A stretch of DNA of 64,000 bases from Microbacterium profundi (lineage in GTDB: Bacteria > Actinomycetota > Actinomycetes > Actinomycetales > Microbacteriaceae), in the NCBI RefSeq assembly GCF_000763375.1, contig NZ_JPSY01000003.1, positions 248,001-312,000 on the forward strand, written 5' to 3'. Below the pieces are notes generated by a model. It was given only the letters and a program-made list of their open reading frames with translations. It searched no databases and was not told the origin of the DNA. This document shows positions 40,287 through 50,086 of the stretch, in pieces (within the stretch, counting starts at the first letter, position 1; every line of letters begins with the position of its first letter). The translations under genes and the position numbers were made by a program.

Positions 40287-41543
40287 TCAATCGACGCCGT
40301 GATCCTTCGGATGTCGCGCGGCGCCGCGACCGTCGCCGCGCGCCACGTGCCTGGCACGCGTGATCGTGGCGCTGCCGAAACGTGCGCGAGCGTCATCGAG
40401 AGCACCTTCGACCTTGCGCCAGTGCTCGTCATCGTCCCACAGCGCGAACGCCGCTCCCCCGGCCGGCCGCAGCTTCTCGGCGCGCACTCCCACCAGCCGC
40501 ACCGGGTCACGCCGGTCGATCGACTCGTACAGCTTCTGCGCCGCCTCGCCGATCCTCTGCCCGACGGACGTCGGCTCTGCAAGCGTCTGGGACCGGCTCA
40601 GGGTGGTGAAGTCGTCGAAGCGGATCTTGATCGCGACGGTAGCGCACTCCCACCCTGCCTTCCGCAGTCGCACCGCGACTCGATCCGCGAGCCTGAGCAG
40701 CTCTGCACGGAGGAACTCGCGATCGCTCACATCGATGTCGAACGTCTCCTCGTGGCCGACGCTCTTCTCGACCCGCTCGGTCTCGACCGACCTGGCGTCC
40801 TCTCCGCGCGCGAGCTGTGCGATGCGCGCACCCAGCGCCTGACCGACGGCGCGGTCGAGCATGTCCTGCGGCGAATCACGGATGTCGCCGATCGTGCGGA
40901 TGCCGCGGGCTTCCAGCGCATCCGACGCCTTCGGCCCCACGCCCCACATCGTGCGGACGGAGCGCGGCGCCAGGAAGTCGAGCGTGTCGGCGGCGGCGAC
41001 GATCAGCATCCCGTCCGGTTTGGAGATGGTCGACGCCATCTTCGCCACGTGCTTCGTCGCAGCGACCCCGACGCTGCAGCTGATGCCGACCTCGGCCTGC
41101 ACGCGCTCCCTGACCAGTCGCGCGATCTGCCCCGGGCTCCCCCACAGGCGCCTGACGCCCTGCACATCGAGAAACGCCTCGTCGACCGAGAGCGGCTCGA
41201 CCAGGGGCGTGATCGACTCGAAGACCGCCATCACCTGGCGCGACACCGCCTGGTAGCGGTCGAAGTGCGGCATGACGATCTTGGCGGTCGGGCACAGCCG
41301 CATGGCCTGGCCGACCGGCATCGCGGCGCGTACCCCGTATCGTCGCGCCTCGTACGAGGCACTGGAGACCACGGAGCGTCCGTCAGGAGCCCCGATGATG
41401 ATCGGCAGTCCGCGCAGCGAGGGGTCATCCATCACCTCGACCGCGGCATAGAAGGCATCCATGTCGACGTGCAGGATGCGTGTACCGGTGTCGTCCGCAC
41501 CGTCAGGAGAGACGAGTCTGCCTCGTCCGTCACCGCGCCCCAT
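40287..41543 (-). CDS. dinB: DNA polymerase IV
   Basis: 418 residues, a Y-family translesion polymerase. Catalytic motifs are HVDMDAFYAAVE, the nucleotide-site RRYGVRAAMPVG and SVDEAFLDV. Helix-hairpin-helix (GVGPKASDALEARGIRTIGD) and little-finger domains follow. The C-terminus ends KDHGVD, without an evident QLxLF clamp-binding peptide. A basic extension replaces it. GAGAAT lies 6 nt before the ATG. No LexA box is visible close to the start. Confidence 0.94.
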   Translation of the reverse strand: MGRGDGRGRLVSPDGADDTGTRILHVDMDAFYAAVEVMDDPSLRGLPIIIGAPDGRSVVSSASYEARRYGVRAAMPVGQAMRLCPTAKIVMPHFDRYQAVSRQVMAVFESITPLVEPLSVDEAFLDVQGVRRLWGSPGQIARLVRERVQAEVGISCSVGVAATKHVAKMASTISKPDGMLIVAAADTLDFLAPRSVRTMWGVGPKASDALEARGIRTIGDIRDSPQDMLDRAVGQALGARIAQLARGEDARSVETERVEKSVGHEETFDIDVSDREFLRAELLRLADRVAVRLRKAGWECATVAIKIRFDDFTTLSRSQTLAEPTSVGQRIGEAAQKLYESIDRRDPVRLVGVRAEKLRPAGGAAFALWDDDEHWRKVEGALDDARARFGSATITRARHVARGDGRGAARHPKDHGVD

Positions 41544-41589
41544 GATTCCATTCTCGCGCAGGCCGCGGACATCCGCGCTTCAGCGGCAC

Positions 41590-43122
41590 CTACTGCGCTG
41601 CACGCTCCAGGATGAGTTCGCGCACGCGAGCAGCATCCGCCTGGCCCTTCATTGCCTTCATGACGGCGCCGATGACGGCCCCTGCGGCCTGCACCTTGCC
41701 GTCCTTGATCTTGGCCATGACGTCGGGCTGCGCGGCGAGAGCATCATCGATCGCGGCGATGAGCGCGCCGTCGTCCGAGACGACGGCCAGTCCTCGACCG
41801 TCGACGACCTCCTGCGGTGTACCCTCGCCTGCGATGACGCCTTCGAGCACCTGGCGCGCGAGCTTGTCGGTGAGGGTGCCCTCGTCGATGAGCTTCTGCA
41901 ATGCGGCGACGTTCTCGGGAGCGATCAGGCCCGCGGCATCCTTGTCCTGCGCGTTCGCGAGGCGGGAGATCTCACCGGTCCACCACTTGCGTGCAGCGGC
42001 CGGCGTGGCGCCTGCGGCTATGGTCGCCTCGACCTCGTCGATCAGGTTGCCGTTGCGCACGTCCTGGAACTCCAGGTCGGTGAAGTTCCACTCCGCCTTG
42101 AGCCTGCGGCGGCGCGCGACGGGCTGCTCGGGGAGCTCCGCCCGCAGCTCCTCGATCAGGGCGCTGGTCGGCTGCACGGGCAGCAGGTCGGGCTCCGGGA
42201 AGTAGCGGTAGTCGTCGGCGTCCGACTTCGGCCGGCCGGGTGAGGTCGTGCCGGTGTCCTCATGCCAGTGACGGGTCTCCTGGATGATCGTGCCGCCGTC
42301 GGCGAGGATCTGCGCCTGACGCTGGATCTCGTGACGCACAGCGCGCTCGACCGAGCGCATCGAGTTGACGTTCTTCGTCTCAGTGCGTGTACCGAGCGGC
42401 GCCGGCTGCTCACCCTCGGCGACGCGCGGCCGCAGTGAGACGTTCGCGTCGCAGCGCAGGTTGCCGCGTTCGAGGCGCGCCTCGGAGATGCCGAGGCTGC
42501 GCACGATGTCGCGGATCGTGGAGACGTACGCCTTCGCGACCTCCGGCGCACGATGTTCGGTGCCGAAGATGATGTCTGTGACGATCTCCACCAGTGGGAC
42601 GCCGGCGCGGTTGTAGTCGACCAGCGAGTACTCCGCACCCTGGATGCGGCCGGTCGCTCCTCCCATGTGGGTGAGCTTTCCGGCGTCCTCCTCCATGTGG
42701 GCGCGCTCGATCGGCACGGTCACGAGAGTGCCGTCCTCGAGCTCGACCACGACGGATCCACGGTAGGCGATCGGCTCGTCGTACTGCGAGATCTGGTAGT
42801 TCTTGCCGAGATCCGGGTAGAAGTAGTTCTTCCTGGCGAAGCGGCTGGACTCCGCGATCGAGCAGCCCAGTGCGAGTCCGAGGCTTATCGACGAGCGGAT
42901 CGCCGTTTCGTTCACGACGGGCATGGCACCGGGAAGGCCCATGTCGACCGGAGCGATGAGCGTGTTCGGCTCGGCGGCGTGATACTTCTCGTTGGCCGGG
43001 TTCGGCGCATCGGAGAACATCTTCGTGTTCGTGTTGAGCTCGACGTGCACTTCGAATCCGAGCACCGGCTCGAACAGCTCGAGGGCCTTGTCGAAGTCCA
43101 TCAGCTTTGCTGCGGCAGCCAT
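41590..43122 (-). CDS. gatB: Asp-tRNA(Asn)/Glu-tRNA(Gln) amidotransferase subunit B
   Basis: 510 residues. GatB phosphorylates and amidates the misacylated tRNA with ammonia from GatA. The opening LGFEVHVELNT and cradle motifs KMFSDAPNP, ARKNYFYPDLGKNYQISQYD and DYNRAGVPLVEIVTD are present, with the YqeY-like tail at the C-terminus. Third gene of gatCAB; its ATG overlaps the gatA stop by one base. Confidence 0.95.
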   Translation of the reverse strand: MAAAAKLMDFDKALELFEPVLGFEVHVELNTNTKMFSDAPNPANEKYHAAEPNTLIAPVDMGLPGAMPVVNETAIRSSISLGLALGCSIAESSRFARKNYFYPDLGKNYQISQYDEPIAYRGSVVVELEDGTLVTVPIERAHMEEDAGKLTHMGGATGRIQGAEYSLVDYNRAGVPLVEIVTDIIFGTEHRAPEVAKAYVSTIRDIVRSLGISEARLERGNLRCDANVSLRPRVAEGEQPAPLGTRTETKNVNSMRSVERAVRHEIQRQAQILADGGTIIQETRHWHEDTGTTSPGRPKSDADDYRYFPEPDLLPVQPTSALIEELRAELPEQPVARRRRLKAEWNFTDLEFQDVRNGNLIDEVEATIAAGATPAAARKWWTGEISRLANAQDKDAAGLIAPENVAALQKLIDEGTLTDKLARQVLEGVIAGEGTPQEVVDGRGLAVVSDDGALIAAIDDALAAQPDVMAKIKDGKVQAAGAVIGAVMKAMKGQADAARVRELILERAAQ

Positions 43123-44675
43123 CAGCGGGTTCCTCCTGCTGGTTCCTGTGCTTCGACAGGCTCAGCAACCGATCTCAAAGCGGGGGCAAGATTGAGCAGC
43201 GGAGCTCCCCAGGAGTCGACGAGTGCGGCCTCCAGGGCAGCTCCGACGCGGTACAGCCGGGCATCTTCATGCGCCGGCGCGAGGAACTGAATGCCGACGG
43301 GCATGCCGTCCTCCTCCGCGAGGCCGGACGGGATCGAGATGCCGGGGACGCCGGCGAGGTTCGCCGGGATCGTCGTGACATCGTTCAAGTACATCTGCAG
43401 AGGGTCGTCGATCTTCTCGCCGATCTTGAACGCCGTGGTCGGCGCCGACGGCGTCGCGATGACGTCGACCTGCGCGAACGCATCGTCGAAGTCCTTCTGG
43501 ATGAGCGTGCGCACCTTCTGCGCACTGCCGTAGTAGGCGTCGTAGTAACCCGCCGACAGTGCGTAGGTGCCGAGGATGATGCGGCGCTTGACCTCGTCGC
43601 CGAACCCCGCCTCGCGCGTGGCGGACATGACGTCCTCCACCGTGGGGTTTCCGTCGGGAGTGACCCGCAGACCGAAACGCACTGAGTCGAATTTCGCCAG
43701 GTTGCTGGATGCTTCGGCCGGGAGGATCAGGTAGTACGCCGCGACGCCGTATTCGAAGTGCGGTGTGGAGATCTCGACGATCTCGGCGCCGTTCGCCTCG
43801 AGCAGGTCGAGCGATGCACGGAAGGATGCTGCGACTCCGGGCTGGAAGCCCGAATCGGGCAGCTCCTTGATGACGCCGACCTTGAGTCCCTTGAGCACGT
43901 CGCCGCGCGCGCCCTCTCGGGCGGCATCCGCGAATGACGGCCACGCGTCGGTGAGCGAGGTGGAGTCCTTCGGGTCGTGGCCGCCGATGATGTCGTGCAG
44001 CAGACCGGAGTCGAGCACCGTGCGCGTGACAGGTCCGACCTGGTCGAGGCTCGAGGCCAGGGCGATCGCGCCGTAGCGGCTCACACCGCCGTAAGTCGGC
44101 TTGATTCCGACCGTGCCGGTGACGTGTGCGGGCTGACGGATCGATCCACCGGTGTCGGAGCCGAGGGCGAGCGGCGCTTCAAAGGCGGCGACGGCAGCCG
44201 CCGAGCCTCCGCCCGAACCGCCGGGGATCCGGTCGAGATCCCACGGGTTGCGGGTCGGACCGTACGCGGAGTGCTCGGTGGACGAGCCCATCGCGAACTC
44301 GTCCATGTTGGTCTTGCCCAGCGGCACGAGGCCGGCAGCGCGCGCACGCGCGACGACGGTGGCGTCGTAGGGCGACATGTAGCCCTCGAGGATCTTCGAT
44401 CCGCTCGTGGTCGGCTGGTCGGTCGTGACCAGGACGTCCTTGATCGCAAGCGGCACACCGGCGAGCGGATGCAGTCGCTCCCCCGCTGCCCGAGCGTCGT
44501 CGACCGCGTCGGCCGCGGCGAGAGCACCGTCGTTCACATGCAGGAACGCGTGCACGTCGCCGTCGACGGCGGCGATCCGGTCGAGATGCGCCTGCGTGGC
44601 CTCACGGCTGGAAACCTCGCCGGCGGTGAGCTTGTCCGCGAGCTCCGCGGCTGTCCAGCGGATGATGTCGCTCAC
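43122..44675 (-). CDS. gatA: Asp-tRNA(Asn)/Glu-tRNA(Gln) amidotransferase subunit A
   Basis: 517 residues from a GTG at 44675 (homologues begin SDIIR; an ATG at 44693 overlapping the gatC stop would add six residues). Amidase-signature enzyme releasing ammonia from glutamine: Lys in AIKDVLVTT, Ser/Gly-rich [13 protein letters not shown] and nucleophile [11 protein letters not shown]. The final 16 residues ([12 protein letters not shown]) are encoded by a dispersed REP-like repeat at 43150-43170. Second gene of gatCAB. Confidence 0.93.
   Translation of the reverse strand: MSDIIRWTAAELADKLTAGEVSSREATQAHLDRIAAVDGDVHAFLHVNDGALAAADAVDDARAAGERLHPLAGVPLAIKDVLVTTDQPTTSGSKILEGYMSPYDATVVARARAAGLVPLGKTNMDEFAMGSSTEHSAYGPTRNPWDLDRIPGGSGGGSAAAVAAFEAPLALGSDTGGSIRQPAHVTGTVGIKPTYGGVSRYGAIALASSLDQVGPVTRTVLDSGLLHDIIGGHDPKDSTSLTDAWPSFADAAREGARGDVLKGLKVGVIKELPDSGFQPGVAASFRASLDLLEANGAEIVEISTPHFEYGVAAYYLILPAEASSNLAKFDSVRFGLRVTPDGNPTVEDVMSATREAGFGDEVKRRIILGTYALSAGYYDAYYGSAQKVRTLIQKDFDDAFAQVDVIATPSAPTTAFKIGEKIDDPLQMYLNDVTTIPANLAGVPGISIPSGLAEEDGMPVGIQFLAPAHEDARLYRVGAALEAALVDSWGAPLLNLAPALRSVAEPVEAQEPAGGTR
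43150..43170. repeat. REP-like repeat, copy 1, inside the gatA 3' end
   Basis: GCTTCGACAGGCTCAG followed by CAACC. A second copy (15 of 16 bases identical) is at 54618-54637. Read in frame it gives the AEPVEAQ residues of GatA. Such short palindromic-core repeats are common in actinobacterial genomes. Confidence 0.6.
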
Positions 44676-44689
44676 TGCTCCTCGCTCCG

Positions 44690-44989
44690 TCATTGTTCTT
44701 CACCAAGGATCGCGGTCACGCGGAAACGGCCGTCCGCGGCATCCGGTGCGTTCTGCAGCACCTGCTCATGGGTCAGCGTCTCGCCGACCACATCGGCACG
44801 GAACACGTTCGCGAGCGGAATCGGGTGGCTGGTGGCCGCCACGTCGGACGTCGCCACCTCCGACACCTTCGCGATGTTGTCGACGATGGCGTCGAGCTGG
44901 CCCGTGAGCCGCGTCACCTCGTCGTCGTTCAGCTGGATGCGCGCGAGTACGCCGAGATGGCGCACGAGCTCAGGGGTGATTTCAGACAC
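44690..44989 (-). CDS. gatC: Asp-tRNA(Asn)/Glu-tRNA(Gln) amidotransferase subunit C
   Basis: 99 residues, the small helical subunit that wraps GatA and Gat[21 protein letters not shown] at the N-terminus and the central FRADVVGET match the family. The GTG start lies 6 nt after TAGACT (45001-44996), a leaderless arrangement; this is the operon promoter. The stop overlaps the gatA frame (ATGA). Confidence 0.94.
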   Translation of the reverse strand: MSEITPELVRHLGVLARIQLNDDEVTRLTGQLDAIVDNIAKVSEVATSDVAATSHPIPLANVFRADVVGETLTHEQVLQNAPDAADGRFRVTAILGEEQ

Positions 44990-45061
44990 GACATCAGTCT
45001 AGTTCGCCGCATCAACTCCCCCGCTCCGTCTGGCGCCGCACTCTCGGAATAGGCTGTCGAC

Positions 45062-46762
45062 ATGACGATGTTCGATCCCCCTCGCCCCTGGGTCGCCAGT
45101 TACGCCGAGGGCGTTCCGGAAGACCTCCCTGCCGTCGACGGCTCGCTGATCGATATCGTCGCAGCATCCGCGCGCGACTATCCGGATGCTGTCGCCCTGC
45201 AGTTCTTCGGGCAGGAGACGACGTACGCCGCCATGCAGAGCGCGATCGATCGCGCGGCCGCCGGGCTGCGCGATCTGGGCGTTCGCGCCGGCGACCCGGT
45301 CGCGATCGTGCTCCCGAACTGTCCGCAGCACATCATCGCCTTCTACGCTGTCCTGCGCCTCGGCGCCGTGGTCGTGGAGCACAATCCGCTGTACACGCCG
45401 CGAGAGCTGCGCAAGCAGTTCGAGGACCACGGGGCGAAGCACGCCATCGTGTGGAGCAAGGTCGTGGGGACCGTCCAGGAGTTCCCCGCAGACCTCGCCG
45501 TCACGTCACTGGTATCGGTGGATGTCACCACTGCGATGCCGCTGCTCACGCGAATCGCTCTGACGCTGCCGATCGCGAAGGCGCGGGAATCACGAGCTGC
45601 CCTCACCGAGAAGGTGCGCGGCGCGATCGACTGGAAGCAGATCGTCGGTTCCGCTCCGCTGCCGGCGTCGCACCCGAAGCCGGCCACCGACGACCTTGCG
45701 ATCATCCAATACACCTCAGGAACGACCGGGACTCCCAAGGGCGCGGCGCTGACCCACCGCAATCTGCTCTCGAACGCGGGGCAGGCCAAGGCCTGGGTGC
45801 CGTCGATCCAACGCGGGCACGGATGCGTCGTCTACGCCGTGCTGCCGATGTTCCACGCCTACGGCCTCACTCTGTGTCTGACATTCGCGATGTCGATGGG
45901 CGCCCGGCTCGTGCTGTTCCCGAAGTTCGACCCCGACCTGGTGCTCGACGTCGTGAAGAAGCATCCGGCGACCTTCCTGCCACTCGTGCCCCCGATCGCC
46001 GAGCGGCTGCTCAAGGCCGCCGAGGCCAGGGGCATCTCGCTCGCCGGCACGGAGGGCGCGATCTCCGGCGCGATGGCGCTGCCGCACGAGCTCGTCGTGC
46101 CGTTCGAGGAGGCCACCGGCGGATATCTCGTCGAGGGGTATGGACTCAGCGAGTGCTCGCCCGTGCTGATCGCGAACCCCGTCGCGCAGAACCGCGTGCC
46201 GGGAAGCGTCGGGCTGCCGCTCCCCGGCACCGAATGCCGCGTCGTCGATCCCGAGAATCCAGTTCAGGACGTGGAGCCCGGTATGCCCGGCGAGCTCGTC
46301 GTCCGCGGACCGCAGGTGTTCGGCGGGTACTACGGCAAGCCTGAGGCGACCGAGGAGTCCTTCGTCGACGGCTGGTATCGCACGGGAGACATCGTGACCA
46401 TCGATGACGCCGGGTTCGTGCGGATCGTCGATCGCATCAAGGAGCTCATCGTCACCGGCGGCTTCAATGTGGCACCGACCGAGGTCGAGAACGCGCTGCG
46501 GCAGCATCCATCCGTGGCGGACGCCGCCGTTGTGGGGCTGCACAGCGACCACTCCGGTGAGGAGGTCGTCGCTGCCGTCGTCCTCGATCCCGGTGCGGAG
46601 CTCGATGAGGAGGCGATCAGACAGTTCGCCCGCAGCATCCTGACGGCCTACAAGGTGCCGCGCAGGATCTTCGTCGTGGACGAATTACCGAAGTCTCTGA
46701 TCGGCAAGGTGCTGCGTCGTCAGGTCAAGGAGAAGCTCGAAACTCTCACGAACGGCGGCTGA
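45062..46762 (+). CDS. Long-chain fatty acid-CoA ligase
   Basis: 566 residues of the AMP-forming acyl-adenylate family. P-loop-like IQYTSGTTGTPKGAALTH, adenine motif GYGLSECSPV, the hinge Asp in WYRTGDIVTIDDAGFVRIVDR and the catalytic Lys in PKSLIGKVLRRQV. It activates fatty acids with ATP and CoA; the chain length is uncertain. TAGGCT (45050-45055) is 6 nt before the ATG, a leaderless arrangement. Divergent from gatCAB. Confidence 0.92.
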   Translation: MTMFDPPRPWVASYAEGVPEDLPAVDGSLIDIVAASARDYPDAVALQFFGQETTYAAMQSAIDRAAAGLRDLGVRAGDPVAIVLPNCPQHIIAFYAVLRLGAVVVEHNPLYTPRELRKQFEDHGAKHAIVWSKVVGTVQEFPADLAVTSLVSVDVTTAMPLLTRIALTLPIAKARESRAALTEKVRGAIDWKQIVGSAPLPASHPKPATDDLAIIQYTSGTTGTPKGAALTHRNLLSNAGQAKAWVPSIQRGHGCVVYAVLPMFHAYGLTLCLTFAMSMGARLVLFPKFDPDLVLDVVKKHPATFLPLVPPIAERLLKAAEARGISLAGTEGAISGAMALPHELVVPFEEATGGYLVEGYGLSECSPVLIANPVAQNRVPGSVGLPLPGTECRVVDPENPVQDVEPGMPGELVVRGPQVFGGYYGKPEATEESFVDGWYRTGDIVTIDDAGFVRIVDRIKELIVTGGFNVAPTEVENALRQHPSVADAAVVGLHSDHSGEEVVAAVVLDPGAELDEEAIRQFARSILTAYKVPRRIFVVDELPKSLIGKVLRRQVKEKLETLTNGG

Positions 46763-46811
46763 CGCCGCGTCTTCACAGGCGCGGGGCGACCCGACGCGCT
46801 ACCTTTAGGTA

Positions 46812-48644
46812 GTGACCCCTGAAGATGCAGATTTGAACGAGCCCACCGAAGAATCCCCCGCGACCCCCGGATTCGAGGAACTCGGCATCACCGGACCCGT
46901 CCTCGCCGCCATCCGCGGCCTCGGGTACGAGACCCCATCGCCCATCCAGGCGGCCACCATCCCGACGCTTCTCGGCGGCCGCGACGTCGTGGGTATGGCA
47001 CAGACGGGAACGGGCAAGACGGCCGCGTTCGCGCTGCCGGTGCTGGAACGCCTCGACGTCTCGCAGAAGACGCCGCAGGCACTCGTACTGGCGCCGACCC
47101 GTGAGCTCGCGCTCCAGGTCTGTGAGGCGTTCGAGTCGTACGCAGCGAAGATGAAGGGCGTGCACGTGCTGCCCGTCTACGGCGGCCAGGGCTATGGTGT
47201 GCAGCTTTCCGCGCTGCGCCGCGGCGTGCACGTCATCGTCGGAACCCCCGGTCGTATCATGGACCACCTCGCCAAAGGCACCCTCGACCTCTCGGCGCTG
47301 AAGTACCTGGTGCTCGATGAGGCCGACGAGATGCTGAAGATGGGCTTCGCAGAGGATGTCGAGCAGATCCTTGCTCAGACGCCTGCCGAGAAGCAGGTCG
47401 CCCTGTTCTCGGCGACCATGCCGCCGCAGATCCGCCGCCTCGCCCAGAAGTACCTGCGCGATGCGGAGGAGATCACGGTCAAGTCGAAGACGGCGTCGAG
47501 CACGAACATCACGCAGCGCTACCTCGTCGTCTCGTACCAGCAGAAGGTCGACGCGCTCACGCGCATCCTCGAGGTCGAGAACTTCGACGGCATGATCGTC
47601 TTCGTCCGCACGAAGAACGAGACCGAGACCCTCGCCGAGAAGCTGCGTGCGCGTGGCTATTCCGCAGCCGCCATCAACGGCGACGTTGCACAGGTGCAGC
47701 GCGAGCGCAGCGTCAACCAGCTCAAGGACGGCAAGCTCGACATCCTCGTCGCCACCGACGTCGCCGCCCGCGGTCTGGACGTGGAGCGCATCAGCCACGT
47801 CGTCAACTACGACATCCCCACCGACACCGAGTCGTACACGCACCGCATCGGCCGCACCGGCCGCGCAGGCCGCACTGGCGATGCCATCAGCTTCATCACG
47901 CCGCGCGAGCGCTACCTGCTCAAGAGCATCGAGAAGGCAACCCGCCAGGCGCCGACGCAGATGACTCTTCCGAGCACGGACGACGTGAACACCACGCGTC
48001 TCGCGCGCTTCGACGACGGCATCACTGCAGCACTTGCAGAGACCAGCCGCATTGAGGCCTTCCGCGACATCGTCGCCCACTACGTGCGAAACCACGATGT
48101 GCCGGAGGGCGATGTCGCGGCGGCGCTGGCCGTCGTCGCGCAGGGCAAGACGCCACTGCTGCTCGACCCCGCCAACGATCCGCTCGCAAGGTCGGTCGAG
48201 GCGGACAACCGCCCGCGTCGCGACTCCGGCGACCGTGCCGAGCGAGGAACAGGACCACGTACCGAGCGACGCAGTCGCAGCGACTACGCGCCGTACCGCA
48301 TCGAGGTCGGCCGTCGTCACCGGGTCGAGCCGCGACAGATCGTCGGTGCGCTGGCCAATGAGGGCGGCCTCGGCCGCGATGACTTCGGGGGGATCAAGAT
48401 CAACCCGGATTTCTCGATCGTCGAGCTGCCCGCGAACCTCAGCCCTTCGGTTCTCGACAAGCTCAAGGACACCCGCATCTCCGGTCGTCTGATCGAGATC
48501 AAGGCCGACCGCGGAGCCCCCGGGCGACGCAGCGGTGGCGACGGCGGAGCCCGAGGCGGCTACGAGCGCCGCGACCGCCCCTCGTACAGCGACCGTCCGG
48601 CTCGTGACGACAGGCCCGCCCGGAAGCCGCGTCACAAGGACTGA
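46812..48644 (+). CDS. DEAD-box RNA helicase (DeaD/CsdA-like)
   Basis: 610 residues. Helicase motifs: Q motif near residue 28, AQTGTGKTAAF, PTRELALQV, DEAD in LVLDEADEML, FSATMPPQ, and HRIGRTGRAGR. The C-terminal part has a DbpA-like RNA-binding domain (YRIEVGRRHRVEPRQIVGAL ... RLIEIKA), then an Arg/Asp-rich tail. It remodels RNA in ribosome assembly or at low temperature. The GTG follows TACCTT (46800-46805) by 6 nt, a leaderless pattern. A terminator follows. Confidence 0.93.
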   Translation: MTPEDADLNEPTEESPATPGFEELGITGPVLAAIRGLGYETPSPIQAATIPTLLGGRDVVGMAQTGTGKTAAFALPVLERLDVSQKTPQALVLAPTRELALQVCEAFESYAAKMKGVHVLPVYGGQGYGVQLSALRRGVHVIVGTPGRIMDHLAKGTLDLSALKYLVLDEADEMLKMGFAEDVEQILAQTPAEKQVALFSATMPPQIRRLAQKYLRDAEEITVKSKTASSTNITQRYLVVSYQQKVDALTRILEVENFDGMIVFVRTKNETETLAEKLRARGYSAAAINGDVAQVQRERSVNQLKDGKLDILVATDVAARGLDVERISHVVNYDIPTDTESYTHRIGRTGRAGRTGDAISFITPRERYLLKSIEKATRQAPTQMTLPSTDDVNTTRLARFDDGITAALAETSRIEAFRDIVAHYVRNHDVPEGDVAAALAVVAQGKTPLLLDPANDPLARSVEADNRPRRDSGDRAERGTGPRTERRSRSDYAPYRIEVGRRHRVEPRQIVGALANEGGLGRDDFGGIKINPDFSIVELPANLSPSVLDKLKDTRISGRLIEIKADRGAPGRRSGGDGGARGGYERRDRPSYSDRPARDDRPARKPRHKD

Positions 48645-48683
48645 GACCCTTGCCTGGCCCGAGCACTGCTTCGGATGTCAGGA

Positions 48684-48723
48684 ACGAAACGCCGTGGAAC
48701 TTCTCGTTCACACGGCGTTTCGT
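48684..48723 (+). terminator. Intrinsic terminator after the DEAD-box helicase gene
   Basis: A 13-bp perfect stem ACGAAACGCCGTG (48684-48696) / CACGGCGTTTCGT (48711-48723). An inner GAAC/GTTC pair tightens it further. The next bases are GTTTCC. Confidence 0.8.
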
Positions 48724-48806
48724 GTTTCCGCCGCAAACCGGCGCAGCGCACAAGTGCACGGTCGGGCAAGCATTCGCTGACCGCCGGTACCGCCACGAAT
48801 CGAGTC

Positions 48807-49202
48807 TCAGACGCGGATCAGTTCGACTCCCTGGATGCCGATCAACGCATCGAAGTCGGCGTCCTGGGTGACGATCGGCAGCCCGTTCGCGACTCCGATT
48901 GCGGCGATCCAGAGGTCATTCACGTTCATTCGGCGACCACGGTCGCGAAGTTCGACGCGCAACCGAGCCCACTGCGCTGCAGCGCGATCGTCGGCTTCGA
49001 AGATCTTCATGCGGGTGACGTTCTCCAATGAACGCAGTCGAGTGGCGCGCTCTGCCGGACTCGAAGCGGTGAGTACCCCGGTGCGCAACTCCGCCAAGGT
49101 GATGATCGAAGCCGCGAGCTCCGCCGGCAGTGCCTCGGTGTCCAAGGATCGTCCTGACTCGGCAGCGATGAGAACGGATGTATCCAGCAGACCGCTCGTC
49201 AC
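48807..49202 (-). CDS. PIN-domain toxin of a VapBC-type module
   Basis: 131 residues. PIN ribonuclease fold with acidic residues in LLDTSVLIA, ITLAELRTG, NVNDLWIAA and VTQDADFD. VapC toxins cleave tRNA or rRNA and stop translation. The GTG at 49202 overlaps the antitoxin stop (GTGA); another GTG at 49211 is also in frame. Target unknown. Confidence 0.9.
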   Translation of the reverse strand: MTSGLLDTSVLIAAESGRSLDTEALPAELAASIITLAELRTGVLTASSPAERATRLRSLENVTRMKIFEADDRAAAQWARLRVELRDRGRRMNVNDLWIAAIGVANGLPIVTQDADFDALIGIQGVELIRV

Positions 49203-49462
49203 CGTTCCCACGGGTCCGCCAAATCATCCGTGGTCTCGTCGATCAGTTCGGCAAGCTCACCACGAAGTCCGCTGTCGGCTTGGAACTCTGACAGGTGCGC
49301 GATGAACTCGCGTGCTGGCAACCACCGCCGCTCGTGCGCGATCGGAACAACCTTGGCGACCGGGTGCCCATGCACGGTGATCGTCACGTCTTCGCCGTCT
49401 TGCACGCGCCGCAGCACCGCTGCGGTGTTGTTCCGCAGATCCCGCGCTGCAACGTCGACCAT
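49199..49462 (-). CDS. Phd/YefM-type antitoxin
   Basis: 87 residues. The Phd/YefM DNA-binding N-terminus (VDVAARDLRNNTAAVLRRVQDGEDVTIT) and a toxin-neutralising acidic C-terminus (DETTDDLADPWER). Leaderless: TACACT (49474-49469) is 6 nt before the ATG. Three GCTACA repeats spaced 10 bp (49476-49496 region) overlap this promoter, probably for autoregulation. Confidence 0.9.
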   Translation of the reverse strand: MVDVAARDLRNNTAAVLRRVQDGEDVTITVHGHPVAKVVPIAHERRWLPAREFIAHLSEFQADSGLRGELAELIDETTDDLADPWER

Positions 49463-49468
49463 GCGGCC

Positions 49469-49496
49469 AGTGTAGCCCTGTGTAGCAGTTTGTAGC
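49469..49496 (-). promoter_or_regulatory. Antitoxin promoter with three tandem TGTAGC repeats
   Basis: On the plus strand TGTAGC occurs at 49471-49476, 49481-49486 and 49491-49496, exactly one helical turn apart, so the sites face the same side of DNA. The first overlaps the -10 element. This is what co-operative VapB-VapC autoregulation would need. Confidence 0.65.
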
Positions 49497-49500
49497 CTTG

Positions 49501-49998
49501 TCATGCACGAAACTCCCCCGGCCGCGGCTGTACCCACGCGGGAATGGCGTAGCCGTCGTCCCACGGGAAGCGTCCTTGTTCGTCGTCGTACGTGAGCTGG
49601 AACGCTGGGACGGAGAATTCATCAGGGCGCCGGTAGAACGAGTTCGCAGCGAACAGGATGTGCGCGGGGTTCGGCAGCACCTCGACCGTCAGACGATGGT
49701 TCCAGTCGTCGAACTCGATCGTCTGTCCCGACGTCAGATCGGCGCCGCTACGCACCCGCGCCGACACGTCGTTCAGCACACGCTGCGCAGTCTTCCCGCA
49801 GATGCCGAGCACGAGGAGTTCCGGATGGCCCATGCCGAACAGCCCCACGGTGTATGCGAAACACGTCATCCGAAACATCTGCTCGCCGCTCACGGACTGT
49901 ATGAATACGCCATGCCGCCGAATCACCTGCCCGGTGAACCTGTCTTCCTCCTCACGCCACGCGTCGATCTCTGCCTCCGTCGGCTGCTTATTCGTCAT
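49501..49998 (-). CDS. DUF4262 domain protein
   Basis: 165 residues. DUF4262 fold near residues 18-145 (FAYTVGLFGMGHPELLVLG and WNHRLTVEVLPNPAHILFAA). Cytoplasmic, function unknown. GAGGAGGG precedes the ATG. The stop is close to the antitoxin promoter. Confidence 0.85.
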   Translation of the reverse strand: MTNKQPTEAEIDAWREEEDRFTGQVIRRHGVFIQSVSGEQMFRMTCFAYTVGLFGMGHPELLVLGICGKTAQRVLNDVSARVRSGADLTSGQTIEFDDWNHRLTVEVLPNPAHILFAANSFYRRPDEFSVPAFQLTYDDEQGRFPWDDGYAIPAWVQPRPGEFRA

Positions 49999-50086
49999 CG
50001 TGCCCTCCTCGGCTCTGTGTGCGATCGAGATTAGAACATAGGTACGACAAAGGACGTGACGAGGGAGATCCTGGCATTGTTGAACC

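Noticed and set aside
46773..48635. A 620-codon open frame antisense to the DEAD-box helicase
   Set aside because: Long antisense frames are expected in high-GC DNA. Its translation is arginine/valine-rich with no motif, and the helicase on the other strand is certain.
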